The notes beneath the pieces are model-generated. The model worked only from the letters and a program-made list of their open reading frames with translations. It was not told where the DNA came from and searched no databases. DNA of 44,840 nt from Chara braunii (taxonomy: Eukaryota > Streptophyta > Charophyceae > Charales > Characeae). Shown here one piece after another: positions 18,601-29,252 of the stretch. The DNA is taken from positions 189,535 to 234,374 of the forward strand of contig BFEA01000316.1 in NCBI GenBank assembly GCA_003427395.1, read 5' to 3'. Within the stretch, counting starts at the first letter, position 1. Each line of letters begins with the position of its first letter. The position numbers and the translations under genes were made by a program.

Positions 18601-20121
18601 CATTTTTGGAGAGAGGAGATTCCAAGGATTCACGTTGCTCAGGCGTTAGTGCTTTATTAAGAGGTTCCAAGAATTCATTAATCAAATGATCCTGATGTGA
18701 TACATTTGATTTGTCTATATGGGAAAAGAAAAGGTCCTTGTAGTAATCGTAAGTTATCTTGGTACAGTGAGCTGTGGACACGGTCGGGTCGGCATCCCTG
18801 GCGTTAGGTTCGTAGAGTGCTTCGATCGTTGTTCTTTGACTGCGTGCTTTGGCTAGACTAAAAAAGTGAGAGTCCATTACCCCTTCTGTGGATAGCTTAG
18901 AGCCTTAGAGAGCCTTCCCCTTGTTTGCATTCCTTGCCATCTGTATTGTGCATGCTTAAGAAGTTGATTTCTTAGGTCTTGTATGCGGAGTTGTAGTTCA
19001 ACATTCATTTGTTCCTGACCTTGCGAATTTTGCTCCTGTTCTCCATTCTCCAAATTTTTCATGATTGTTATTTCTTGTTGATGTCTCTGAGCAGCTAGAA
19101 GTTTAGAGTATTCGTTGCTTTTCTTGGCCATGAAAAATAAGTCGTTGTTAAACCAATGGATTTGTGAATCCTGATGGAGGCGGTGTTCTTTCCAAAAATC
19201 CCAAGCCTGCTGTAAGTATTTTTGAAAGGAGTTGATTTTGAGTAAGGAGGTGTTAAGCTTATAGTAGCTAGGCCCCTGGTCCGACCGTTTGCGAAATGTC
19301 CATACTGTCATGCACATCCTATGATCTAGCCCGGGGTATGGGCTCATTGGGAGTATTGTTACAGCCGAGAACCCCCCCCCAACTCTTCTGAAGCCAGAAT
19401 CAGATCAATGCGAGATTTGGATAACCTAGTGCGGTCATTGTTTTGAATACATGTGAAGGCGCTTTCGGACGGGTAGCTACGCCTGTAAGTGTCAAAAAGA
19501 GAAAAACATGTGCATAAGTCCCTCAACATACGTTTGTCTTCTTCTACATTGTGCACTGTGGTGTGAAAAATCTTTCGTTTGTCCAACCACCTATCTGGTG
19601 CAGCATTAAAGTCTCCTGTCAGTAATAGAGGGATATCTGCGGGGGGGGATTGTTTCTATTTTTTCAAAGAAGGTCCTTCTTTCGCGGACCGTATTTGGAG
19701 CATACATGGAAACTATAGATACAACCTCTAGTTCCAACATACCTAAAATCTTGATTCATCGTTTCTCCTCCTCGTCTTTTTCCCAGCAGAGTACCTCGAG
19801 TCGTGAGCCGGGTGGAATCCATATCGCTACACTCGAACTCCCTGGGCGGGGGGCAAAAGCCTGATAACCTTGGAAGGGTCAGGCTTGCTTGTGCGCTCTA
19901 TGGTGCTCTGGTATGTCCAATAAGTGGGTTTCCTGGATGCAGACTACATCCGGCCATGATTTACCCTCAACCCCTCTCATCAAATCCCATAAGGCTTTAT
20001 TTTTTTCCGAATTCCGGGATGCGATACCATTTACATTGATTGATCTGATATCCAGGTCTGCTTGTTGCAGGGTGTATTTCCACTTTTTATTCCATCCGTA
20101 CACTACGTCTACCCAGTCCAT
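15641..20121 (-). pseudogene. LINE ORF2: AP endonuclease and reverse transcriptase
   Basis: This enzyme nicks target DNA and reverse-transcribes the LINE RNA at the nick. From 20121 the endonuclease shows SINVNGI, VVCIQETHL (metal-binding Glu), SMYAPN, LTGDFNAAP (about 19615) and SKSRIDLIL. RT begins near 18877 (SHFFSLAKA) with NSKRITLLTVVYKMLSKALA, then DFEKAYD and, at 17971-17609, CSLFADDLTIM with the catalytic FADD. The C-terminal part (16204-15641) has the EHIFMQCP...W pattern of the zf-RVT region. The frame changes at least at about 19640 (by a G-run), 19372 (by a C-run), 18877, 18284 and between 17609 and 16204, and in-frame stops occur, for example after KQA at 19879. No RNase H was seen. 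Confidence 0.88.
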
Positions 20122-20137
20122 CGTGATTAACTAACTT

Positions 20138-20575
20138 TTAGACAGCTATGACCATTCCTGTTTTTCCCATTCTACCAGGACTGGGTCGTGACCTCCAAGT
20201 CACTTGCGTCGCTCTCTGCTTCTGTATCCCGATCCAAGTGTCGTTGCTCATGTTCTGCAGTGTCCGTGGACTCGTGGAGATCTCTTCCTCGTGGTACACA
20301 ATTTTTACCTTTATTTCGTTCGTCACACCATCCCTCCTGCACCTCCTCTCCGCTCGGTCCTTCGCCTCCGTGATGGCCAATTGTACTCTCTGATCTGTTG
20401 TCATCTTTTCCTCCTTTCCTCCCTCCACGTTTATCTTTAGCCTTCCCTCCTGGTTGCGGTGGCTATAGTCTATTATAGCTGTCACCACAGGCCTTTCTCC
20501 CGACATCTGCTCCCACCTCCAGATAAACAAGAGGTATCTCGGCCTATAGTCATGCAGTCCGTTGCTCAGCACCAT
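20138..20575 (-). CDS. Possible LINE ORF1 remnant, 145 aa
   Basis: An open frame that ends 16 bp before the start of the ORF2 frame, where plant L1 elements have ORF1. It is highly charged, with Glu/Lys/Arg-rich middle (AITEAKDRAERRCRRDG) and a basic end (TWRSRPSPGRMGKTG). I see no zinc knuckle or RRM signature, and it is much shorter than a usual L1 ORF1. It may be the 3' remnant of ORF1 or a chance frame. Position is the main support. Confidence 0.35.
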   Translation of the reverse strand: MVLSNGLHDYRPRYLLFIWRWEQMSGERPVVTAIIDYSHRNQEGRLKINVEGGKEEKMTTDQRVQLAITEAKDRAERRCRRDGVTNEIKVKIVYHEEEISTSPRTLQNMSNDTWIGIQKQRATQVTWRSRPSPGRMGKTGMVIAV

Positions 20576-20800
20576 GGTGAGCCCTATTGAGCAGACAAAG
20601 TATATTTACCAAGTCGGCTAACGCACACATACGCAAACAGGGCTGCCCCACACCGACACTGACGCTCAGCCCCTTCCTCAGTTCGCCAACAAGCGGCGTT
20701 GTGAGACTGCTCATGCTCGTGTAGCCAAATGGTAGTCCCCCTTTCTCTTTTATAGGGCCACTGTATATCGCGACCCCAGCGTTCTAAAAGAGGGTCTCAC

Positions 20801-20987
20801 AATTCTACTTCTTGGTAATTCGTAATCCAAGAAGGCATAAATTAAGTTCAATAAAATAAAATAAAATAAATTAAACGAGAAGACCGGAGGAGGGTTCAAC
20901 GGTTACACTGCTCGGAGCAGTGTGCCTTATGTCACCTCGTCCTTGGTATGAAACGACAACAGAAACAGCACGGCGATCCCATAACGG
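20801..20987. other. Flank of the giant LTR element: microsatellite and palindrome
   Basis: An AATAAA-type simple repeat lies at about 20848-20875. A near-perfect palindrome, ACACTGCTC-G-GAGCAGTGT (9-bp arms, 1-base centre), lies at 20905-20923. No gene is supported. Confidence 0.6.
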
Positions 20988-21291
20988 TGTCGGCGCGAAT
21001 ACCCTTACAAGTGTATCCGCCCTGGTTTTTGCAAGCGACATAAATAATTTTGGTTTAAAGTTTAAGTATACCGCGCTAGGCGCGGCCTCGTCTGTGACTT
21101 ACGTTGGTAGGATGGTTGGCTAGAGTAAAGAGTGTGTGGGCGCGCAGGTTTAAGGCGCGCTCGATTCATCCCCTGATGTTGATTATGAAACCGGCGCGAA
21201 TGCCGGTCTGCTTATTTTTATTTTTATTTTTTTATCTTTAAGTTTTTATTTACTCTCGATTAGACTAAGATCTAGGGGATATTTTCCTTCG

Positions 21292-21420
21292 ATGGCTACG
21301 TTTGACCAAGTCGAGCGCGCGTACGAGGACGACGGCATCGACGGCTACGGTGCGACCTTGTGCGGTAAATGGGGTGGCGTAGGATGGCGCGCGGGGGCGG
21401 CCACGACACGGTTTGGGTAG
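21292..21420 (+). CDS. Small open frame in the 5' LTR, 42 aa
   Basis: The frame begins MATFDQVERAYEDD and ends GWRAGAATTRFG. The other LTR has the same intact 42-codon frame (33988-34116) with six or seven amino-acid differences. An acidic middle is followed by a Gly/Trp/Arg-rich end. No family is recognised. Preservation of both copies may simply reflect LTR similarity, so coding status is doubtful. Confidence 0.2.
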   Translation: MATFDQVERAYEDDGIDGYGATLCGKWGGVGWRAGAATTRFG

Positions 21421-22750
21421 GCCGGCGTGGATACTTAGCGGCCGTGGGTTTGGTTGCAGGCAGAGACGATGCCCAGACCGTCTTTTTGGCCTAGGCACTG
21501 CGCTGCCTTACCTTATATTGGGTTTTGCGTAGGCTAACTCCAGGCTTGGGCTTAGCCCTATTGGTTACGGTATTGGATTCGAGAGACGGAGGTTCGGGGG
21601 TCGAGGCCAGTGGGCGTCGGCGCGGCAGCAGCGGAGCAGCGTGGAGCGAAACCTGAGGGGTTGAGGGCCCTGCGGGGCTATCCACCTCCGTTTTGTTTAC
21701 AGGCACGGCGGCGGACCCACTCCACGGGACGGCAGGGTGCCAGCGATCCCGCGGTTCCCCGACATTATTGTTATTCTATTTTATTTTCTTATTGTTCTGG
21801 GTCCCGCGCCCCGTTTTGGGACGCGGGGCTGCGGTAGGATGTCGCGCGGGGGTGTGTTATATTCGCGGGGTTGCCAGAGGTTCAAATCACAGACTGTTGT
21901 CGGGACTACGCCGAAGTCACGCCCCTATAGTATTAAGGGGAGCCCCGTAGCAGCCACATCCGTGCTCAAGCCTCCAACGAGGGAACATGTTGGAGCTGTA
22001 CCCACAGGCGGGGGGGGGGGGCGATATCCGCTATGGTGGCCAGGTGGTGCATGACGGGGGCCAGCCAGTAGCGTCGGGCTGAGTCTCGGCGCTGGGCCAG
22101 CCACTACGCCTCGCCTTCGGCCCATTCCCCTATGAACGTCGGCAGGTGGGGCGCGGAGTTAGTGATAGCGGTCAGTAGGCAGCACTGCGGAATGAACCGG
22201 GACGGCGTGGCACGCTGGGTGCTACGCGAACGGCAGCGAGCGGGCGACGGAGAGGCTAGCAAAAAGGGGGCCAGGGGCACTGTGGTAAGACACACGGTGC
22301 AACCGTCGGGCCTGGTTGTCGTCGTACTTAGGTAATGTGACGAGAGATTAATCGAGTTGGCTGGTAGATGGTTCCCTCCGAAGTTTTCCCGGATAGGCGC
22401 GGTCATCAAATGGGTCATCAGGCCGCTGTGGAGTCCCCAAGCTACCTGGCGCTGTGGGACGAAGCTGGCGCTGACGGGTCGCAAAGGCGGAGGAGTGAAT
22501 CAGGACGGGGAGCCGCGACGGGTGCACGCGGAGTGAAGGAGAACGGGGAGCGGGGTGATGGCGCGTGAGGGACGGGCGCTAAGATCACGGAGACAGGTAA
22601 TCAGTGTCGGGCGCTAAAGCAACAGGCAACGGGAGCGACGGGGCAGCACCGGAGAGAGTCGGGATGACGAATGGAAGAGGGAATGGACCTCGTCGCGGGC
22701 TCGCGCCGGGTTCATTCGGAGGGAACAACGAAGGAGGAGGGGTGTAGCTC

Positions 22751-23754
22751 ATCCGTTGAGGAGCGGATTTGGGCGGGGAGAAAGGCGATCCCGGGGCTTT
22801 AACCCCGGACGAATCCGATGGTGGAAGCCGATTGGCGGAAGGTGGAGTGTGGAGGGAGATAGTGAGAAAAACTATCGCGCGGAGCTATGGCGAAGAGAAG
22901 AAATGGCGGGAGGACGGTATGACGAAGGGGAAAATCGTATTGCCCGCCTGTTCCTTGATGGAATCAGGCGGGGAAAGAAGTGATATCGGGGTTTCTACCC
23001 CAGGCGACCTAGTTGGTAAGGTCAGATTAGAGGGAGGGATAGTAGAACTAGAGATGAGTAGGAAAGTTGGTGCGCCGGGATATGGCGGGAGGACGAGGAA
23101 GGAGAAAGATAAGGAAGAGTGTTATTTGCTCGATCCTCAATGGATTCGAGCGGGGAAAGACACGGTATAAAGGTATTAAGGAGGGGAGAATTCGATTTTG
23201 TTGTTAGTTTGAGTGATTAGTTAGCGTAGAAAGAGGGTTAGTAGAAGAACAAGTTGTGGCGAGTGATGGCTATGGACGGGATGGAGGTGCGAGGTCCCGC
23301 CCGATTATTCAATGAAAACGGGCGGGGGGAAGATGTTAACGTGGGTTTATTAGCCGTGGCGAACCCGGCTGTCGTGGCGGTTTCGGTGGAAAGGCAGTGG
23401 GTTGGGAGGTAGAGAAGATAGGGGTTGCACCGGGGCTACGGAGGAAGTGCAAGTGAAAAGGGGGGGGGGCGGAATGTACCTAGACGACCCACCGGGCCAA
23501 ATGCATTAAGGAATGGAGGCGGGTAAGGCGCAATCGAGTATGTAAAGCCCGCCCGATTCTTGATGAAAATGGGCGGGGAAAGAATTGCACATGGGGTTAT
23601 TGGCAGCAGGGAATCCGAATCTCGTGTTAGATTTAGTATTAAGTCAGAGGACTAGAAGTTAGTAATGAACCGGTGTACGCGACGATATGGCTGAAGGACA
23701 GGTGAGGGAAGAAGGAAAGATCGAGTTTTCCCTCGATTCTTGCTGAAATCGGGG
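22751..23754 (+). repeat. Tandem hairpin family 2 in the 5' LTR
   Basis: Six degenerate units spaced about 175-250 bp apart. Each has a stem, a loop of TTCTTGATGAAA type, and a following GGGGAAAGA-like word. Stems: ATCCG/CGGAT (22751, 22764), CCCGCCTG/CAGGCGGG (22943, 22965), GCTCGA/TCGAGC (23128, 23146), CCCGCCCG/CGGGCGGG (23296, 23319), CCCGCCC/GGGCGGG (23548, 23571), CCTCGATT/AATCGGGG (23731, 23747). Stem sequences differ but pairing is kept. Two units also carry a second hairpin of the form GGGG-six bases-CCCC (22791-22808 and about 22988-23002). A word like TATGGCGGGAGGAC precedes several units. Confidence 0.7.
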
Positions 23755-24006
23755 GTGGGAGTGCGAGTCCTTGAGGTCTCGGTGCTGGGGGAATCTGACG
23801 AGTAAGTCGAGTTCGGAGGTTAGTGAGTAGATCCGTGGGCTTGGGCAGTGAGAACTGCGCTAGAGGGGGGAAGAGGTTACGTACCTGAAAAGAAGGAGGT
23901 GCGGGGCCAGGAGGCTGCTACCCACCGAGCCAGGCACTTTGAGGTGGGGACCGTTCAATTCGGGGTGTTTCTGCTGCTTGTGGGTGGTGACGGGAGTCGA
24001 CGGAGG

Positions 24007-24072
24007 GGCTCGCTGGCTCAGTGGATGGTAGGCGTGAACGGTCTGCGGGGTTCAATCGTGATGATATGAGCC
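24007..24072 (+). repeat. tRNA-like unit with Pol III boxes in the 5' LTR
   Basis: A perfect A box TGGCTCAGTGG (24014-24024) and a B-box-like GGTTCAATCGT (24049-24059) are flanked by a GGCTC (24007-24011) and GAGCC (24068-24072) pair that could act as an acceptor stem. The T-stem does not pair, so it is not a working tRNA gene. The counterpart in the right LTR is 36703-36768. It may be a captured tRNA pseudogene or SINE head, possibly a Pol III promoter. Confidence 0.5.
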
Positions 24073-25173
24073 GGCCATGCGCTACTTCGCTCCATGTAGG
24101 ATGCGCAAAAGTCCTCGACGGAGCCCTGTCGTCGCCTGTTGCCTGTGTCTCATTTGCCTGTAGCATCAAGCAACGCGGCCGCAGGCAGACCGCGAGGAAG
24201 AGGTTTGGCCATTGGCCGGAGCGTTGTTCATCCCACCAAACGAAGTAGCGAGGAGCGAGCAGCGAGGTTGCGAGCTTATATAATGGTTGTGGGCTGCCCG
24301 TCCCGTTAGAATAAAGGAGTAAGCCACAAGGCGCTGGAACTTACCTGCTGATGCCGCAAAACCCATTCTGCAGCGCGAAGTGCCGGGAAGCCAGCTGGGA
24401 GGCTGTGGCCAATTGAGAAGGTTGGGACGGTAGAAGGCCACCTTTGGACCGTTGTGTTGCCCCCACCCACTGCCATTCTGAGTCTCTTGACCAGGGGCGT
24501 GAGGCCAGCCGCGAGCTTGCAGACTTGCTTATAACTGCTATATTTCGGGTCGCAGATCCTGCGGAGGGGTTTGTGGGTGAAGGGAGGCGGTGCTGCAAAC
24601 CGGGGGATTGTCAGAGGTTCGACTTCGGTAGTTTACTCAGTGTTGACCAAACCGTCTGGGCCCCCTGGCGAGACAAGATAACAAGGTCCTCTCGCGCGAG
24701 TCTGAGAGCATCATCCTTGGATCTAAGAGTCTCAAAACATTCTCTTCATGCCTTTCTTACTCTAAGTCTAGTCCATTGGTTCTGAGAGGAAGGCGACAGG
24801 CAGGATTGCAACCCGTAATCCGCGCCAAGGCCTCTGTGGGAGGTTCGCCCCACCGATTGTGGGAGCTCTGACGGAGCCTAGGCGAGGCTCTGGAGGCAGG
24901 GAATTGAAAGGTAACCTTTGCTTTCCCTTATAAACCAGTATAACCCCTATCTATACACCTCCCCATGTATTGGTTGATTGGGCTGTATGCAACACTTACT
25001 TTGACTTTTTGGATTGACTTTTGGGATACAAAATCAGACTAACTAAAGTAATGCATGTATAATGGAAGTTTCAGTTTCTTTGATTGCCTGAAAGCAGATT
25101 GTCACAAAGGGATGCATCTGGGGGAAGGCTGGGAGGAAGACAGTTTTGTTTGCAATTGAATGGGTCTCATAGG

Positions 25174-25632
25174 GTCAGGTATTGTTTCTAAGATGAATGG
25201 CCTGACTGCTATGTGTTGTTTTATTTTCTGAAGGACCAAGCATCGTTTCTAAGATGAATGGCTTGGTTACTGTGTTTCTGTAATTGTGTCAGGCATTGTT
25301 TCTAACATGAATGACCCGGCTACTTACTTTTGAGGGGTATTGCTTGCCTAGCTTTTGAGGGTCAGACATTGTTTCCAAGTTGAATGGTCTGGCCGCTGTT
25401 TTAGTTGGGTGGTTTCTGAACAGTCTCTGGGTCAGATCCAGGGTAAGATTAAGTTCAGAGAAGTATATATAACTTGGCTATTTAAACAGTTCAGGGCGAC
25501 TAAGCATTGTTTCTAAGATGAATGACTTAGTCACATGCCCAATGAAGAGAAAAGTAGTTGTGCAACCTGTTCGTGTATACCTAAGGCAGAGGGTTGGCAT
25601 TGTTTCTAACACGAATAGCTAGTCCCAATGCC
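25174..25632 (+). repeat. Hairpin array, family 1, six copies (5' LTR)
   Basis: Each copy has the core ATTGTTTCTAAGATGAATG or a close variant between complementary arms. H1 GTCAGG/CCTGAC (25174-25206); H2 ACCAAG/CTTGGT (25235-25267); H3 GTCAGG/CCCGGC, one mismatch (25288-25320); H4 GGTCAGAC/GTCTGGCC (25360-25394); H5 GACTAAG/CTTAGTC (25498-25532); H6 degenerate (about 25593-25624). Inside the core CATT and AATG can also pair, leaving a 12-base loop and a single purine bulge. Arms vary while the core is constant, the pattern expected of a conserved structured RNA. Confidence 0.85.
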
Positions 25633-25939
25633 CTATGTAAGCAAGGTATAAAGAGTTGAATCATTAGACTATGAACTATTGTTTGCGAAGTTGACTTGGG
25701 GCTGGTGAGAGTAAGAGTACTTACTTTTGTGGTTTGGCATTGCATGTGACTGAGTGAGGCTATTACTTGGTCCGAGATTCAGTTTCACAGGTAGTTGCTT
25801 TAGAAGCTCGCCACGTGTTAGAGCGATAGGAGTTAGTTCGATTTCTGTATTTTTTTAGCTAAGTTTATTTTACGTACATCGATTCTCGCATTTTCTGGAA
25901 TCTTTTGTTATACTTGGTTTTTTATAAATTTTGGTAAGC

Positions 25940-26218
25940 TACCCTCTCTAGGGGGAGCGCTGCCGAAATTTCTGCAAATCCAATGAGTTAGTCAAGTTTT
26001 GACTTGTCAAAGTTCAACTTGCCTAAAGTTTATATATGACTTAGTAAAAATATGAAAAGTCTCATTTTCTAACGGGAGTGCTGCTCAAATTTTTGCTAAT
26101 TTAAGGAGTTAGACGCAATTGGACTTTGGAAAGTCAAAGACCATTTCTAGTTTCATATTCGGGCTGATATAAATTCTGAAAAGACACTTTTCCTACGGGA
26201 AGCGCTTCCGAAATTTTC
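25940..26218 (+). repeat. Three-unit repeat of about 120 bp (5' LTR)
   Basis: The word GGGAGCGCTGCCGAAATTT recurs as GGGAGTGCTGCTCAAATTT and GGAAGCGCTTCCGAAATTT at about 25951, 26073 and 26197, spaced about 120 bp. Between them GGAGTTAGNC and AAAGTCAAAG-type words also recur. The right LTR has the same three units at 39013-39292. Confidence 0.75.
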
Positions 26219-27937
26219 CTAAGATAGATTATATCTTGACAGGTGACGATTTTGGCGATCCACTCTGAATAAGGGAGATTCTGCCATTGGTCTACCTTTG
26301 CTTTGGGCACTGCTTGAGGGTAGACTTAGGCTTAGTTAATTAGAATGTTTTGAGTGGGATCGTGATATGAGGATTATTCTCCATTAACTTATAGATTTAG
26401 CCGTGGGTATTGACCGGTCTTGTGTTACAGGTCTTCTTGATCGATTGACCCAGAATTTGGACTAGTTTCCGCTTGATCTCACGAGGATCATCCTCTATTA
26501 TCACTGATAACAGGTCGGTTGCCGATTCGTCGGTTTACGATTGAACTCCAATTCACTCCTGCCACTCAACCTAAAGGTCTGATCCTTGACATTTGAATTG
26601 TTTTGTTGTGTTTTTACCCGGACATTATTGAATGGTCATCCAACAAAAGTACTGAGTATTTATTGAAGAGTTGCACGAGTGAGGCTTGTATGGCTAAAGC
26701 GAGGGGTATGGGTGCAAGGAATGATTGAAGTTGACCCCGTGTAGTGCGTGGACTTTTGGATGAATCTTTGATGTGGTTGTAGGTATGGTTGTGGTTCGAA
26801 CTCTGGATGTGATTGCCTGCGATTTTTATACATATATGGCTGAGAGGAGCCTCAATATGACTGTGAGAAGTGATCGTCCTATTTAATCAACCCTTACGTA
26901 TTTATAAGTGCCCTGAGTATTTGAGAGGCCTATTGTGAGTGTGAATAAGGGTTAACTGGATTATGTCTCGAGAGGGAAGGGAGGTCCCCTTTTTACCCTT
27001 GCTTTTTAGAGTTTGTATGGTTGGACGTTGTAGTCCATGGCGGTCGTCAAAGTCAAACCTCTTGATGTTCGACCGGCACGACAGCTTAAAGTTGTCTACT
27101 CAACCCCTCTGCATAGGGTGCATAAGAGGGTGTGGTCTTCAACCGTGCATGGCGGTCGTCCAGCATCGAGAGATTAACCCTCAAGGCGAGTGTCAGCCGA
27201 TGCTTGAGTGTTGAACGTGACCCTCGTGATTAACGGGGACCGCGTGAATATGGGTACTACACAGTACGCCATCATTGCGACTGCTTGCGTACGCTTGCAT
27301 TGCGAGTTGATATGAGTTAGTCCTGCGTCCGCACGGTTTTATACTGAGTCTCGCGCGCGACGCCTATCCGATTTCCGCATCAGAAAGTTATGGGTTGATT
27401 ATCGAGGGGCTAGGAGTGTTGTCGCGTTGTTTGTGTTGTGTCGTGTTGTATGTGCGTGTGTGTGCGTTTATTTTTTTGTTCGTAAAGTGGTGTGCGCGTG
27501 GTGTGTGGGATGCCTCCTAGTCGACCGACGACGAGCCGCGCTTAGGACTTCAGTCCCCCCAGATGTCGGTTCGCGTGCGGGTCCGATAGGCGTATTACCG
27601 CGCGTACCTCCTATGCTGCAGCGAACAAGAAACGCCCTCGGCTGGTCCACCTCTGCAATTGCAACTGAGTAGCTTTCGTACTGTGGACTGGTGGCTCGGC
27701 GGGGATACGCCCACCGAAGGGAGGTGACAACTCCTGTAAGGTGGAGGTAAGTTGTGCCTCGCGTAGGCCCTATCCTGTCGTAGGGGCTCACGAGAGGTAT
27801 GGTTGGCGCACTCGGCCGGAGCGGTCTAAGGAAGCTCCATTTGTGTGTTCGCGGCAAGGTTGGTCAAACTTCTGCGTGACGCGGCCGAGAGGGTCCCGCG
27901 CTGCCACGTGCGGTGTCAGACCGATGCGCCCGACAGG

Positions 27938-27955
27938 TGGCGCCGTTGCCGGGGA
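27938..27955 (+). promoter_or_regulatory. Primer binding site, tRNA-Asp
   Basis: TGGCGCCGTTGCCGGGGA matches, over 18 bases, the complement of the 3' end of plant tRNA-Asp(GUC) including CCA (...TCCCCGGCAACGGCGCCA). It lies two bases after the CA that ends the 5' LTR. It fixes the plus orientation and confirms the LTR boundary. Confidence 0.93.
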
Positions 27956-29252
27956 TAACGGTTGCCTACCGTTGTCCCTGGTGGAACGACATCCGAGTAG
28001 GGGAATGTGAGAAATAGGCGAAGTGAGAAATCTTTGAGCTTTATGGCTAGGTGATTGGAGATGTTGGATAGAAAGCGAGTGAGAGCTGACTATGCGAGTT
28101 AGTTCTGTTTGGTGCAATAAGGGTAGCGTGAAAGGGATAAGCTTTGACTATACGCCCACGTACGTTGATTATGCGCGTACGTACTTCGGTTATGCGTTTG
28201 CGTACTCTGATTAGTATGTCGGTAGCTGGAGTAGATACCTCTTCTAACCCCGATCGTTGATGGATTGGTTGGACGATGTGGTTTGATTAATGTGACCTGA
28301 TTTGGATCAATGTGGTATGAGTGATTCGAAGGTGATAAGTGTTTCAAGTCTGCGTTCACTGGTGCTGACTAGCATGATGGTATTTAGGATTGGTAACCCT
28401 TCTGATTCGATATTTGACAGGCCTGGGCGGTGCCTTGCGTGCTTGACGTGGCTAAGAGTAAGCATGGCTATTGTGAGAGTTAGCCCTATGAGGTACCTTT
28501 TTGACTGCCATAAAGAGTCGACTGAGCGGTTGGGAACGCATCGTAATGCAGTTGCATCAGAAGAGAGCTAAGGATGAGTGAAATAATATTCCTCTGCCAA
28601 GAGTTGAAGGTATAGATCCTCTCCTAGGAGGCAGGTTAGAAACCGTTCGTGGGCTTTGAGGAGAAGTAGGTTAAGGACAGTTGAAGGATATTACGGGCAT
28701 GGACCTAGAGGTTTGAGTCTGGATTGTAGGCTGCTGTTCTACTACAGGGCGTAGTGAGTTTGGATAATACCATCTTTACGTAAAGAACGTTCAATCCTAG
28801 AGGGGGGTGGAGTAGCAATGGAAGAGTTAACACTTAGACTATTTTTGCTCACCTTTAATGGAATGGTGGGTAGTAATTGGTGTTAGACCTTCACCTGAAC
28901 CCTTCCAGGTTGGACCATCCCCTTGGGAAGCTAAAGACTTGGGACCATCTGGTTTGAGGATGCCACTTTGAGTTATATATTGAACTCACCTATGGATGTC
29001 GGACCTAGCAAGCCTGGATTATGTTCAAGTATGTGAGTTTGTATGTTTAAGTAAATATCTTCTTTAGGAGTATTTTGTGTGGGCTATTTTATTGGGACTA
29101 TACTTGGGACCTTATCAGCCTGTGGAAATTGATGTGGATGCCTCCAGCCCAGCATTTGGCTCATCGTTGGCCGTTTAGCCTGTACGTTAGGGTCGCTCTT
29201 CCAAAAGGGGTAGGGATTGTCAGTCTAATAACGGAAGGCGGGAGGGCTCGAG
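27956..29252 (+). other. Leader of the giant element, noncoding
   Basis: About 1.3 kb with no convincing coding region. About three copies of a 21-bp unit of the type TTATGCGCGTACGTAC lie at 28144-28207. The rest is unremarkable. A packaging signal would be expected here but cannot be recognised. Confidence 0.6.

Larger units (their letters stand above)
15030..20800 (-). mobile_element. L1-like non-LTR retrotransposon (LINE), degenerate
   Basis: A minus-strand LINE of about 5.7 kb. The 3' poly(A) is the T-run 15030-15057. Upstream in sense are a noncoding 3' region, an ORF2-type polyprotein (AP endonuclease, RT, C-terminal Cys/His segment) and a short open frame where ORF1 would end. The 5' end is uncertain, near 20760-20870, before an AATAAA-type simple repeat. 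The 3' region contains the word shared with several small poly(A) retroposons (15121-15175). No target duplication was identified. Frameshifts make it non-functional as assembled; at least two fall at G/C homopolymers and could be sequence errors. Confidence 0.88.
20988..27935 (+). repeat. 5' LTR of the giant element (6,948 bp)
   Basis: Begins TGTCGGCGCG and ends CCGACA two bases before the primer site. In order it contains: a 42-codon open frame (21292-21420), a degenerate tandem hairpin family (22751-23754), a tRNA-like unit (24007-24072), a hairpin array with six copies (25174-25632), a repeat of about 120 bp in three units (25940-26218) and a GT-rich stretch (27420-27510). TATA-like words occur at 23165 (GGTATAAAGG), 25463 (GTATATATAA) and 25648 (GGTATAAAG). 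Promoter and R-region boundaries cannot be placed by eye. Confidence 0.9.

Noticed and set aside
21885-21905. Isolated B-box-like GGTTCAAATC in the LTR
   Set aside because: No A box at a suitable distance and no stems; treated as chance.
22132-22335. Other LTR frames of 60-130 codons (for example also 34391-34768)
   Set aside because: Lengths and starts differ between the two LTRs and no motif is visible; GC-rich noncoding sequence is a better explanation.
24785-24875. tRNA-like T-arm around GGTTCGCCCCAC
   Set aside because: A single hairpin with no A box or other arms.
25174-25632. CRISPR-like array
   Set aside because: The constant part is the hairpin loop and the arms vary; spacing is irregular, and the context is a eukaryotic LTR.
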